Assembly (NCBI RefSeq): GCF_002434505.1 | Contig: NZ_DJKE01000004.1 | Location: 124,001 to 188,000 of the forward strand | Source: Brevundimonas sp. UBA6550 | GTDB taxonomy: Bacteria; Pseudomonadota; Alphaproteobacteria; Caulobacterales; Caulobacteraceae | Direction: 5' to 3' | Length of the DNA: 64,000 nucleotides | In this document: piece after piece, positions 17,370-25,997 of the stretch | Position numbering within the stretch: position 1 is the first letter of the stretch | Layout of the letters: each line of letters starts with the position of its first letter | Notes under the pieces: model-generated | Database searches by the model: none | Told to the model about the DNA's origin: nothing | What the model saw: only the letters and a program-made list of their open reading frames with translations | Translations under genes and position numbers: made by a program

Positions 17370-18963
17370 TCGACCCGACGGGCGCGAGCCCGACGAGGAG
17401 CGCGTGCGCCGGCCGTTGTTCCGCTTCGGCGGATCGCGGCTGGGCGGCTTCATCCTGGCGCTCAATCTGCTCAGCCTTTTGATCCTGTTCGGCGGCGCCC
17501 TGCTGCTGAACGAATGGAGCAAGGGGCTGGTCGGGGCGCGTCAGGAATCGCTGACCGTCCAGGCCGAACTGCTGGCCAATGTGCTGCGCGAGGAGGGCGT
17601 TACGCGCGGCGAGCCGACGCCCGAGCTGGATCCCATCCGCGCCTCTCTGTGGCTGACCGATCGGTTCATTCCGGCGGGGCAGCGCGTGCGGCTGTACGAC
17701 ATCAACGGCCTGTTGCTGGTGGACAGCTATCAGGTGACGGAGGCCATCGGCGGGCGGCCCCTGCCGGACGCGCATTCGGCCGGATCGCCGACCGACGACG
17801 GGGCGGCGGCCAAGCTGGTGTCCGAGCGCCGGATCGCGCGGGCCGACAGCGAACTGGCCGCCGAGGTCAGCGCCGCGCTGGAGGGCGCGCCCCAGGCGAC
17901 GCTGCGCCGCAACGAATCGGGCGACCGGGTGGTGTCCGTCTCCATCCCCGTGCGCCATGTGCGTCAGGTGCTGGGGGTGCTGACGGTCGAATCCGGCGAC
18001 GTCGACGAAATCCTGAGCGCCCAGCGCCGCGCTCTGGTGCCCTTCGCCCTGGTGGCCCTGGGGGTCAATCTCTTGGCGTCTCTGCTGCTGCATCTGTTCG
18101 TGGCCCGGCCGATCATGCGGCTGTCGGCGGCGGCGGATCAGGTCAAGCTGCAACGGGCGCGGGCCATTTCCCTGCCCGATCTGGAGGATCGCAAGGACGA
18201 GATCGGCGATCTGGCCCGGTCGCTGGAATCCATGACCGACACCCTGTCCACCCGCATGGACGCCATCGAACGGTTCGCCGCCGACGTGTCGCACGAGATC
18301 AAGAACCCCCTGACCTCGATCCGCTCGGCGCTGGAGACCCTGCCGCTGGTCAAGACCGACGCCCACCGCGAGAAGCTGACGGCCCTGTTGCAGCAGGACG
18401 TGCGGCGTCTGGACCGGCTGATCACCGACATCTCCAACGCCTCGCGCCTGGATGCGGAGCTATCGCGCGACCGGCCGCGCCCGATCACGCTGAACCAGTT
18501 GCTGACCGACATCGTGGGCGTCTATGACACCACGGCCAAGCCCGGCGACATCCCGGTGCTGTTCCAGGCGCCCCAGACGCCGCTGCGCGTCATGGGCCGC
18601 GACGGGCCGCTGGGCCAGGTGTTCCGCAATCTGATCGACAACGCACGCTCCTTCAGCCCGTCGGGCGGGGCGGTCCGGGTCAGTCTGGAGGAGACGGCCG
18701 ACGACCTGCCGGTGCGCGTGCGGGTCGAGGACCAGGGGCCGGGCATCCCGCCCGAGAACCTGGAGACGGTGTTCGAACGCTTCTACACCTCGCGGCCGCA
18801 GGGGGCGAAGTTCGGCTCCAACTCGGGGCTGGGCCTGTCCATCGTGCGCCAGATCGTCGAGGCGCACGGCGGCCGCGTCCACGCCGAGAACCAGATGCAG
18901 GACGGCCAGGTCGTCGGCGCCCGGTTCGAAATCCTGTTCCCGGCGGTCGGCCGCCGGGCATGA
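17338..18963 (+). CDS. chvG: Sensor histidine kinase ChvG
   Basis: Membrane sensor partner of ChvI. Seen in 541 residues: a basic N-terminus, a first membrane helix near 37-58 ([23 protein letters not shown]), a periplasmic domain of about 180 residues, a second membrane helix near 228-250, a HAMP domain, the dimerisation helix with phospho-acceptor His319 ([21 protein letters not shown]), and the ATPase domain with [20 protein letters not shown] and [11 protein letters not shown]. The ATG used overlaps chvI by 32 bases; a GTG about 22 codons later is a possible alternative. The 3' end overlaps hprK by ATGA, so translation is coupled. Confidence 0.94.
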   Translation: MASATATARADRPDGREPDEERVRRPLFRFGGSRLGGFILALNLLSLLILFGGALLLNEWSKGLVGARQESLTVQAELLANVLREEGVTRGEPTPELDPIRASLWLTDRFIPAGQRVRLYDINGLLLVDSYQVTEAIGGRPLPDAHSAGSPTDDGAAAKLVSERRIARADSELAAEVSAALEGAPQATLRRNESGDRVVSVSIPVRHVRQVLGVLTVESGDVDEILSAQRRALVPFALVALGVNLLASLLLHLFVARPIMRLSAAADQVKLQRARAISLPDLEDRKDEIGDLARSLESMTDTLSTRMDAIERFAADVSHEIKNPLTSIRSALETLPLVKTDAHREKLTALLQQDVRRLDRLITDISNASRLDAELSRDRPRPITLNQLLTDIVGVYDTTAKPGDIPVLFQAPQTPLRVMGRDGPLGQVFRNLIDNARSFSPSGGAVRVSLEETADDLPVRVRVEDQGPGIPPENLETVFERFYTSRPQGAKFGSNSGLGLSIVRQIVEAHGGRVHAENQMQDGQVVGARFEILFPAVGRRA

Positions 18964-19388
18964 CGCCCGTCGCGCCCATCCACGCCACCACGGTCGCCGT
19001 GCGCCAGGGGGGCGGCTGGCGCGGGGTGATGATCCTGGGCGCATCGGGCGCGGGCAAGAGCGACCTGGGCCTTCGGCTGATCGGGCGCGGCTGGCGGCTG
19101 GTCAGCGACGACTACACCCATGTCTGGGCGTCGGACGGCGCCCTCTACGCCCGCGCGCCTGCCGCCATAGCGGGCCGGATCGAGGTTCGCGGCCTGGGAA
19201 TCGTGTCCGCCGCGACACGGCCGCTGGTCAGAGTGGGGCTGGCCGTCGCCTGCACGCACGAGCCGGTCGAACGGCTGCCGGAGGCGCGATCGCGGGCGTT
19301 CTGCGGGGTGGACCTGCCCCTCCTGACGCTGGACCCGCGCCCCGCCTCGGCCGTCGATGTGGTCGCAGCGGCGTTGGAGACGCTTTGA
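18960..19388 (+). CDS. hprK: HPr kinase/phosphorylase, short alphaproteobacterial form
   Basis: Phosphorylates HPr on its regulatory serine. The 142-residue protein consists only of the catalytic C-terminal domain, as is usual in Alphaproteobacteria, and lacks the N-terminal domain of the Firmicutes enzyme. The Walker A motif GASGAGKSDLGLRL is at residues 27-40, followed by RLVSDDYTHVW (catalytic Asp region), RGLGIV and a C-terminal PLLTLDPRPAS. It overlaps chvG by four bases and precedes EIIA-Man and HPr, linking the envelope-stress sensor to the regulatory PTS. Confidence 0.92.
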   Translation: MTPVAPIHATTVAVRQGGGWRGVMILGASGAGKSDLGLRLIGRGWRLVSDDYTHVWASDGALYARAPAAIAGRIEVRGLGIVSAATRPLVRVGLAVACTHEPVERLPEARSRAFCGVDLPLLTLDPRPASAVDVVAAALETL

Positions 19389-19443
19389 AACGCCGAAAGA
19401 CAGGTCTATGACACCCCCCTTGCGGTCCAGGAAAGGGCGGCGT

Positions 19444-19461
19444 CCGGCCTCCTCGCCGGGC
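19444..19461. other. GC-rich hairpin between hprK and the EIIA gene
   Basis: CCGGC-ctcctc-GCCGG forms a short hairpin in the 120-base gap, with no T-run following. It may attenuate or separate transcripts; the short GC arms leave it uncertain. Confidence 0.3.
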
Positions 19462-19508
19462 GGGGGAACGTTCGGGACGGTTCGGGGCGGGATGCGAGTG
19501 AAGTCCTC

Positions 19509-19913
19509 ATGATCGGTCTGGTCATCGTCACCCATGGCGGGCTGGCGTCAGAATTTCTTTCGGCGATGGAGCATGTGGTCGGCCCGCAGCGCGGGGTCGC
19601 GGCCATCTGCATCGGCCCCGAAGACGATATGGAGCGTCGGCGTCGCGACATCGTGGACGCAGCGGCGGCCGTGGACGACGGCGACGGCGTCATCCTGCTG
19701 ACCGACATGTTCGGCGGCACGCCGTCGAACCTGGCCATTTCGGTGATGGAGCAGACCCACGCCGAGGTCATCGCCGGCCTGAACCTGCCCATGCTGATCA
19801 AACTGGCCAGCGTGCGCAGTCGCGAGACGCTGGAGGCGTGCGTGGCCCATGCTCAGGACGCCGGGCGCAAATATATCTCGGTCGCGTCCTGGGTGCTGGC
19901 GGGCGAAAAATGA
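19509..19913 (+). CDS. PTS EIIA component, mannose family
   Basis: A 134-residue cytosolic EIIA-Man domain. Phosphoryl acceptor His is in VIVTHGGLASEF near residue 9, and the family segment ILLTDMFGGTPSNLA follows at about residue 65, then LNLPMLIKLASVR. No EIIB, EIIC or EIID is encoded nearby, so it probably belongs to the regulatory nitrogen-type/carbon-type PTS of Alphaproteobacteria rather than to sugar uptake. It ends in an ATGA overlap with the HPr gene. Confidence 0.93.
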   Translation: MIGLVIVTHGGLASEFLSAMEHVVGPQRGVAAICIGPEDDMERRRRDIVDAAAAVDDGDGVILLTDMFGGTPSNLAISVMEQTHAEVIAGLNLPMLIKLASVRSRETLEACVAHAQDAGRKYISVASWVLAGEK

Positions 19914-20182
19914 CCGTCGCCGCGACCCTGAACATCTGCAACACGCGCGGCCTGCACGCCCGCGCCTCGGCCAAGTTCGTCAAACTGGCCTCCAGCTTCG
20001 AAAGCGAAATCCACGTCACCCGCGACGGGGTGACGGTGGACGCCCGCTCGATCATGGGCCTGTTGATGCTGGGCGCCGGCATCGGCTGCAGCATCGACGT
20101 CTCCGCCGAAGGCCCGGACGCCGAAGAGGCGATGGAGGCCCTGACCGACCTGGTGGCCAGGAAGTTCGACGAGGATCAGTAG
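19910..20182 (+). CDS. Phosphocarrier protein HPr
   Basis: A 90-residue HPr. The active-site histidine is in NTRGLHARASAKFVKLA near residue 15 and the regulatory serine, target of HPr kinase, is in ARSIMGLLMLGA near residue 46. The presence of that serine together with the hprK gene 520 bases upstream indicates that both phosphorylation routes operate. Enzyme I is not in this window. The ATG overlaps the EIIA stop. Confidence 0.95.
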   Translation: MTVAATLNICNTRGLHARASAKFVKLASSFESEIHVTRDGVTVDARSIMGLLMLGAGIGCSIDVSAEGPDAEEAMEALTDLVARKFDEDQ

Positions 20183-20192
20183 CCGGTCGTCA

Positions 20193-20213
20193 CCCTCGGA
20201 TTTGATCCGAGGG
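20193..20213. terminator. Hairpin after HPr gene, probable terminator or repeat fragment
   Basis: CCCTCGGA-tttga-TCCGAGGG is a perfect 8-bp hairpin eleven bases after the HPr stop. No T-run follows on the plus strand, and similar hairpins are common as dispersed intergenic elements in this group, so both readings are possible. Confidence 0.5.
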
Positions 20214-20342
20214 CGGCCCGGGTCTTCAGCCGGATTGCGCCTCATGTGATTGCACTCTCGATGCCGGGCGGCCGCTGCGCCGGACAGCGGAGACTCCGAT
20301 CATCTGCTCGGGTTAGTCAGCGGACCCTTCGGGTTTTCGGCG

Positions 20343-20930
20343 TCACGCCCAGCGAGGTGCCCGCAGAGCATAGGTCTTGTAGGCGTCGCCGAGCGCGGCG
20401 CTCAGATGCTGTTCTTCCAGACGAACCTGCACCTGCATCAGCACTTCGCCAGTCAGGAGCGCAGCAAACGTCACCGCATTCGGCAGCACCATGAAAAGGC
20501 CCACCAGATTTGCGCGCATGCCCAGGAAGATTGGGTTTCGAGACAGCCGGAACAGCCCCCCCTGCACCAGCGGCGGCTGCTCACGCCTGTCGATCCCGAT
20601 CCGCCAGGACCTGCCCATCTGCAACTGCGCCGCCACGATCCAGACCATCGATATCGTCAATATTGTCCAGCCGCCGACCTTGACAGGCTGCAAGCTTAGC
20701 CAGTCGAGCGGTGCGATCAGGCGCTCCGGGACACCGAACGCCAGACCGCCCAGCATGGCGAGCAGCGCCAGCATCAGGACTTTGAACCAGGCTCCGATCA
20801 GCCCGTAGGCGCTGTCGTCACGGGGCAGCACGAGCGGATTGACGCCATGCCGCTTCCAGACGCGCCACGTAGGCCAGGCGAACGCCGCAGCGAAGAACAG
20901 CAGGTAGTAGAGGAACAGGGCGGTGGGCAT
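20343..20930 (-). CDS. Isoprenylcysteine carboxyl methyltransferase-like membrane protein (CzcN-like)
   Basis: A 195-residue integral membrane protein with about five hydrophobic helices (residues 3-20, 44-66, 83-103, 140-165). The C-terminal half carries the ICMT/phospholipid methyltransferase signature: GGLFRLSRNPIFLGMRANLVG followed by EEQHLSAALGDAYKTYALRAPRW. Members act on prenylated proteins in eukaryotes, but bacterial ones are mostly uncharacterised; one member, CzcN, sits in the Cupriavidus cobalt-zinc-cadmium cluster (recollection). That fits here, since the gene is read from a MerR-type promoter and faces a metal-sensing MerR regulator. AAGGAGATA precedes the ATG. Confidence 0.85.
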   Translation of the reverse strand: MPTALFLYYLLFFAAAFAWPTWRVWKRHGVNPLVLPRDDSAYGLIGAWFKVLMLALLAMLGGLAFGVPERLIAPLDWLSLQPVKVGGWTILTISMVWIVAAQLQMGRSWRIGIDRREQPPLVQGGLFRLSRNPIFLGMRANLVGLFMVLPNAVTFAALLTGEVLMQVQVRLEEQHLSAALGDAYKTYALRAPRWA

Positions 20931-20951
20931 CGATTATCTCCTTCACGTCCG

Positions 20952-20981
20952 TGCTAACTCCTCTAGCGATTAGAGGGTCAA
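20952..20981 (-). promoter_or_regulatory. MerR-family promoter/operator driving the CzcN-like gene
   Basis: On the minus strand a -35 element TTGACC (20976-20981) is separated by 18 bases from TTAGCA (20952-20957). A shifted -10, TAGCAC, would give the 19-bp spacing typical of MerR promoters. Between them lies a perfect dyad, CCTCTA-atcgc-TAGAGG, centred on the spacer, exactly where MerR-family activators bind. The promoter points at the ICMT-like gene. Confidence 0.8.
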
Positions 20982-20998
20982 GGCGTTACTTTCGAAGA

Positions 20999-21457
20999 AT
21001 GCCCATCCCCGGTCCGGCCCTCAGCATAGGCAAGCTCGCCCGCCTCACGGAGGTGAAGGTCCCCACCATCCGGTTCTACGAGCAGATCGGCCTGCTGCCG
21101 GAACCCGACCGCACGGACAGCGACCGGCGTCTGTACGGTGAGCCCTCGGTTCGGCGGCTATCCTTCATCCGGCACGCCCGCCAACTCGGCTTCTCCGTCC
21201 AGGCGATTCGCACTCTGCTGGCTTTGGCGGACGACCCAGACAGGCCTTGCGAGGAGGCGAACGCTCTGGCCTCCGAACAACTCGCTGACGTGGAGGCGAA
21301 GATCGCTCGTCTGGCGGCGCTACGAACTGAGTTGCAGCGGATGGTGGCGGCCAACTGTCAGGGGCGCGCGGGCGACTGCCGCGTCATCGAAGTCCTTGGC
21401 GACCACGCCCTGTGCGAGCACGAACACCAGCGGCCGATCACTCTGGCTGAAATTTGA
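20999..21457 (+). CDS. MerR-family metal-responsive regulator (ZntR/CadR-like)
   Basis: A 152-residue regulator. The winged helix-turn-helix is at residues 8-45 (LSIGKLARLTEVKVPTIRFYEQIGLLPEPDRT) followed by the RLYGEPSVRRLSFIRHARQLGFS segment and a dimerisation helix. Metal-ligand candidates follow ZntR/CadR spacing: a Cys at the start of the dimer helix (DRPCEEANAL), then NCQGRAGDC and a C-terminal CEHEH. This points to Zn, Cd or Pb sensing. It is divergent from the CzcN-like gene and its operator lies between them. An upstream in-frame ATG exists but starts inside the promoter. It has no efflux pump beside it. Confidence 0.88.
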   Translation: MPIPGPALSIGKLARLTEVKVPTIRFYEQIGLLPEPDRTDSDRRLYGEPSVRRLSFIRHARQLGFSVQAIRTLLALADDPDRPCEEANALASEQLADVEAKIARLAALRTELQRMVAANCQGRAGDCRVIEVLGDHALCEHEHQRPITLAEI

Positions 21458-21581
21458 CGTCGGTAATGGGTCGCTCCATCGCCGGGCGCATCGCACTGGC
21501 CCGCCACCGATTTCCGGCCTCAGATCTCCGCCGTACGCAATGCCGATCTTGGTGAACCCTCGCCCGAGAGGGAAGCGGAAT

Positions 21582-22682
21582 CTATAGCCCCAGTGTCGTG
21601 CGCACGTCGCGCCAATCGACATATTTGAAGTTCTGGGCGCCGCCGTCGTTGAGGTCGTCCTGGATCACCAAGACGCCTTCGGGGAAGGGGCCGGCCGGGC
21701 CGCTGGCGGCCGCCAGGCCGTCCGTGCCGGTGACGCCGTCCACCGCGCCGTCGACGACCTTGAATCGGCCCTTGTATTGCGGCGCGGCGCCGTCGATGCG
21801 CCAGACGGGGAAGGTGGAATCGCCCTGGCTGGAGGCGATCAGATAGCGGCCCGAGGCGTCGGTTATGGTGGTCAGGCCTTCGGCGTCGGCGACCAGGATG
21901 TCCTTGGCGATGGGCTGGATCAGGGTGCGGGCCGCGCCGGACGCCGGGTCCAGGCCATAGCGCCACAGGCCGACGTTTTCCTCGTTGATATAGAGGGCGT
22001 CGCCCGCCTCGTCGGCGGCGCAGCCTTCCGAGATGGAGCCGATCTCGGCCGTGCGGACCAGGCGGGCGGTCGGGCGGCCGGCGGCGTCGGCGCTAAGGAC
22101 GAACTGGCGCAGTTCGCCTTCGTGCCCGACCAGGATGGCGTGAACCTCTGGACCGCGACGGGCGAAGCAGAAGCCGTAGGGCTCGACCACGTCGGTCGCC
22201 ACATGGCCCCAGTAGCGCACCGCGTTTGGACCCGTCCCGGCCGGGTCGAAGACATAGAGCGAAATGCCCGTCCGTCCAGGCGTGCGGTCGCTGGCGCCCA
22301 GCACCAGCTGCGGGCGGCCATCGATGGACAGGCCCTCGACCGCATCGACATTGTTCAGCAGCCCCTCGGGCAGGAACTGAAGGATGCGGCCGTCGAAGCC
22401 GTAGATATGGAGGCCCGACTTCTTGTCCGTGCCGGCGACGAAGCCGGGCGTGGTCTGGCCCATCACCATGACGGGCGTGGCGTTGGCCCAGACGGCCGGG
22501 TCGTCGGCGGCGTCCTGGCCGGGGGCGCCGACGGGCGGGGTCTCCAGCACGGCGTGGACCGGCGCGCCGGGGCCGACGAGGCCGGCGCCTTCGCCCTGGA
22601 AATCGACTTCATGCGCGGCGCAGCCGGACAGCAGCGACAATAGGGCGCAGGCGGTCGGCAGGCGAAGGCGAGGGCGGCGCAT
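21582..22682 (-). CDS. Beta-propeller phytase-like lipoprotein
   Basis: A 366-residue exported protein related to Bacillus-type beta-propeller phytases (3-phytases), which release phosphate from myo-inositol hexakisphosphate with calcium. Signal and lipobox are at the N-terminus (LLSLLSGCAA), predicting a lipoprotein. Phytase-like segments include DAADDPAVWAN, GTDKKSGLHIYGFDG, GLLNNVDAVEGL, EPYGFCFARR, ISEGCAADEAGDALYINEENVGLWRYGL and LIASSQGDSTFPVWR. I choose the ATG directly before the signal peptide with CGGAG upstream; a longer frame exists without a signal. It is divergent from a TonB-dependent receptor, a common phytase arrangement. Confidence 0.88.
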   Translation of the reverse strand: MRRPRLRLPTACALLSLLSGCAAHEVDFQGEGAGLVGPGAPVHAVLETPPVGAPGQDAADDPAVWANATPVMVMGQTTPGFVAGTDKKSGLHIYGFDGRILQFLPEGLLNNVDAVEGLSIDGRPQLVLGASDRTPGRTGISLYVFDPAGTGPNAVRYWGHVATDVVEPYGFCFARRGPEVHAILVGHEGELRQFVLSADAAGRPTARLVRTAEIGSISEGCAADEAGDALYINEENVGLWRYGLDPASGAARTLIQPIAKDILVADAEGLTTITDASGRYLIASSQGDSTFPVWRIDGAAPQYKGRFKVVDGAVDGVTGTDGLAAASGPAGPFPEGVLVIQDDLNDGGAQNFKYVDWRDVRTTLGL

Positions 22683-22924
22683 GGCGGGCTCCGAAACGGT
22701 GTGCGGGCGTCCTGTCGCCACGACGCCGGCCCGGTCAACGGCGACGTCGTGACGGTTCGACGTCGATTCGATGACCAATGATCCGACAAGGGATCAATCG
22801 TCGCGGTGCTGTCGGACAATCGCGAAACGGGCGTCGCGCAACCGTCGCTTTCGCGTCGTCGCCAAAGGTTAAGGGCCGCCCCCATCGGCCGAAGCGAAAC
22901 GTCGCGGACCGAGGGGGACAAGAG

Positions 22925-25819
22925 ATGAAGCTGAACCTGCTGATGAGCGCTGCGCTGAAGCCTGTGCTGATGGCGCCGATGATCCTGGCGCCGATGGCCG
23001 TCGCCGCCCACGCCGAGACCGCCGACGCCGTGGCCGTCTCCGCCGCCGTCGCGGGCGACGTGATCTACGGCCGGGTGACGAACGCCTCGGGCGCGCCCCT
23101 GCCGGGCGCCGAGGTCGTGGTGCGCGGGTCGGGCCAGCGGGTCGTGACCAACACCCAGGGCGAGTTCACCCTGCCGACCGCGGCGGGCCAGATGGTTCTG
23201 GACGTCCGCTACCTGGGCCTGCCGTCGGCCAGCCAGACGGTCGTCACCACGCCCGGCGAAGACGCCAATGTGGCCATCGTCCTGGGGTCCGCCTCAGCGA
23301 CCGACGTGGCGGACGTGATCGTGACCGGCGTGATCACCGACGGCGTGGCCCGCTCGCTGAACCAGCAGAAGAACGCCGAGGGCACGGTCAACGTCCTGTC
23401 GGCCGACGCCATCGGCCGCTATCCCGACCCGAACGTGGCCGAATCGCTGCAGCGCGTTCAGGGCATCGCCATCCAGCGCGACCAGGGCGAAGGCCGCTAC
23501 ATCAATGTGCGCGGCGCGCCGTCGTCCTTCACCGCCGTGTCGGTGGACGGGGTCGCCATTCCCGCCGTCTCGCCCTCGACCCGGGCGGTCGATCTGGACA
23601 CCCTGCCGTCCGACATCGTCTCGACCGTGGAGGTCTCCAAGACCCTGCGCCCCAGCCAGGACGCGGACTCCATCGCCGGCGCCGTGGACATCAAGACCCG
23701 TTCGCCCTTCGACAAGCGCCGCCTGGCCATCAGCGGCTATGCGGGCGGAAGCTATAACGACTACGGCGGCTCGGACACCCGCGCGGGCGCCACGGCGTCC
23801 AACGTCTTCGGCCCGAACGAGACCTTCGGCGCCCTGCTGTCGGTCAGCTATTCCGAGACCAACCGCCGGCCGGACAATGTCGAAAACGCATGGATCTTCG
23901 ATGATCGGGCGACCATCGGCAGCGGTTCGTCCGCCAGGGCCAACCCCGCATTCAATCACTATGTGCTCGAAGAATCCCTGTTCAAGGATTACGAGACCCA
24001 ACGCACGCGCAAGGCCGTGACCGGCGCTCTGGAATGGCGTCCCAGCGACGCGCTCAAGGCCTGGGTGCGCGGCTCGTTCGCCGAGTTCAACGACGACGAA
24101 TATCGCGACACCCTGCGCTTCACCTACTCCGATGGCACGGCCAGCGGCGCGGTGACGGACCAGGCGGCGACCTACACCGGGGCCCGCATCTACAAGGCCC
24201 TGCGTCACCGCGAGCAGAACAACCAGATCACGACCCTGAACGCGGGCGGCGAATACACCTTCGGCAACGGCGCCGTCTGGGACGCGACCCTGGCCTGGGC
24301 CAGGAGCGAGCAGACCTATCCGCATCGCGACGAGCTGGTCTATCGCTCGGGGTCTCAGACCCTGAGCTACAATACCGCAGACCACTACGCCCCGACCTAT
24401 TCCGCCTTCACGGAACCCACCGGCTATTATCTGAACGCGGCCAACTACAGCTTCCGCGAAAACACCTTCCGCACGAACACGACCGAGCAGGAAGACGTGT
24501 CGTTCAAGACGAACTACGAACTGCCGACCGTCATCGGCGGCCGCGACGTGACTCTCAAGTTCGGCGCCAAATACAGCACCCGCGACGTCAGCGCCGACGA
24601 AGAGCGCTTCCGTCATCGGAGCACCGACACCAATCCGGCGCCGCTGGATCCGGGTTCTCTAGCTTCGCTGCTCAGCGACCGCGTGTCCCAGAACTACGAC
24701 TACAATCTGGGCTTCAAACTGGATCATAATCTGGTTTCCGACTATCTCGGCCGCGCGGCCGAGGCGGGGTCCAAGGGCGTCACCGCACGCCGCACGCCCC
24801 AGTCGATCACGGCCGACTACACCGCCAACGAGGACATCCTGTCGGGGTACGGCCAGGCGCGCTTCGACATCGGCGCGACCAATGTCCTGATCGGCCTGCG
24901 CGTCGAAAAGACGAGCTTCGAAGGTTCGGCGGTCAATGTGGCGCTGTCCAACGCGCAGACGACGGTCAACGTCGACCGCGACCAGACGGACTTCTTCCCC
25001 AATCTGACGATCCGTCACAGCTTCAGCGATCAACTGGTCGGCCGTTTCGCCCTGACGCGCGCCATCTCGCGCCCCGACTACACCGACATCGTGCCGCGCG
25101 TGCTTGAGACGACGGAAAACACGCGCCCGACCGTCGCTCGTGGCAACCCCGATCTGCGTCCGACCCTGTCCAACAACATCGACGCCGGCCTGGAATATTA
25201 TCTGCGTCCGCTGGGCGTGATTTCGGCCAACGCCTTCTACAAGGATCTTTCGAACTACCGCTTCACCCTGATCACCAATAACGCCGTCTATGCGCCTTCG
25301 CCCACGGGCTTCGCCGACATCACCGAGGCCCGCAACGCGCGTGATGGGCATCTGGCCGGAATCGAGTTCAACTGGCAGCAGACGTTCGACTTCCTGCCGG
25401 GCTGGGCGTCAGGCTTTGGCGTCTTCGCCAACTACACGCTGACGGATGCGGAGATCAAAACCAGCCGCGCCTTCGCCGGGCGGGACACGTTCGCCCTGCC
25501 GGGTCAGTCGGACGAGACCTACAACGCCGCCCTGTTCTACGAGCAGTACGGTTTCAGCGCCCGCGTCTCCTACACGCATCGCGGCGACTTCCTGGAGGCG
25601 ATCAACGCCAAGACGCCGGGCCTCGATCTCTACGTCGAGGGTCGCGGTCAGCTGGACTTCACCGCCAGCTACGACTTCGGCAACGGGGTGGAGGTGTTCG
25701 GCGAGGCCAAGAACCTGACCGACAGCGCGGGCGTGCGCTACTACGGCGTCAAGGAGCGGACCTACGAGTACGAGAAGTTCGGCTACAACGTCTTCGTGGG
25801 CGTGCGCTTCAAGCTGTAG
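22925..25819 (+). CDS. TonB-dependent receptor with N-terminal carboxypeptidase-like domain
   Basis: A 964-residue outer-membrane active transporter. After a signal peptide (cleavage near AHAET, residue 30) comes a carboxypeptidase-regulatory-like domain (IYGRVTNASGAPLPGAEVVVRG), a TonB-box-like region near VADVIVTG, and a plug domain with NVAESLQRVQGIAIQRDQGEGRYINVRG. The barrel ends in an aromatic residue-poor FVGVRFKL, typical of the family. It belongs to the large TonB receptor type of Caulobacterales that import plant-derived or phosphorylated organics. Divergence from the phytase suggests phytate or inositol phosphate as ligand (inference). GAGGGGGACAAGAG precedes the ATG; a strong terminator follows. 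Confidence 0.92.
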   Translation: MKLNLLMSAALKPVLMAPMILAPMAVAAHAETADAVAVSAAVAGDVIYGRVTNASGAPLPGAEVVVRGSGQRVVTNTQGEFTLPTAAGQMVLDVRYLGLPSASQTVVTTPGEDANVAIVLGSASATDVADVIVTGVITDGVARSLNQQKNAEGTVNVLSADAIGRYPDPNVAESLQRVQGIAIQRDQGEGRYINVRGAPSSFTAVSVDGVAIPAVSPSTRAVDLDTLPSDIVSTVEVSKTLRPSQDADSIAGAVDIKTRSPFDKRRLAISGYAGGSYNDYGGSDTRAGATASNVFGPNETFGALLSVSYSETNRRPDNVENAWIFDDRATIGSGSSARANPAFNHYVLEESLFKDYETQRTRKAVTGALEWRPSDALKAWVRGSFAEFNDDEYRDTLRFTYSDGTASGAVTDQAATYTGARIYKALRHREQNNQITTLNAGGEYTFGNGAVWDATLAWARSEQTYPHRDELVYRSGSQTLSYNTADHYAPTYSAFTEPTGYYLNAANYSFRENTFRTNTTEQEDVSFKTNYELPTVIGGRDVTLKFGAKYSTRDVSADEERFRHRSTDTNPAPLDPGSLASLLSDRVSQNYDYNLGFKLDHNLVSDYLGRAAEAGSKGVTARRTPQSITADYTANEDILSGYGQARFDIGATNVLIGLRVEKTSFEGSAVNVALSNAQTTVNVDRDQTDFFPNLTIRHSFSDQLVGRFALTRAISRPDYTDIVPRVLETTENTRPTVARGNPDLRPTLSNNIDAGLEYYLRPLGVISANAFYKDLSNYRFTLITNNAVYAPSPTGFADITEARNARDGHLAGIEFNWQQTFDFLPGWASGFGVFANYTLTDAEIKTSRAFAGRDTFALPGQSDETYNAALFYEQYGFSARVSYTHRGDFLEAINAKTPGLDLYVEGRGQLDFTASYDFGNGVEVFGEAKNLTDSAGVRYYGVKERTYEYEKFGYNVFVGVRFKL

Positions 25820-25844
25820 GCGCGCCGACCGAAGGTGATCGAAG

Positions 25845-25873
25845 GGGCCGGGCGGCGACGTCCGGCCCTTTTT
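25845..25873 (+). terminator. Rho-independent terminator after the TonB-dependent receptor
   Basis: GGGCCGG and CCGGCCC form a perfect 7-bp stem with a 10-base loop, immediately followed by five T residues, 26 bases after the receptor stop. Confidence 0.88.
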
Positions 25874-25997
25874 CGTCGTCCGACCCTCTGCAATTGGTCG
25901 AAAGGCGGCCCCATATGGCGGGCAGCGGTTGACCCGTGCGGGGTCGGCGCTAGTGTCCGCGCGCCTTTTCCCGCGCGCCAGAAGACCAGAGGATACC

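Noticed and set aside
22683..22924. Pho box between the phytase and receptor genes
   Set aside because: Words such as CTGTCG occur singly, but no pair of 7-base repeats with the required spacing is present.
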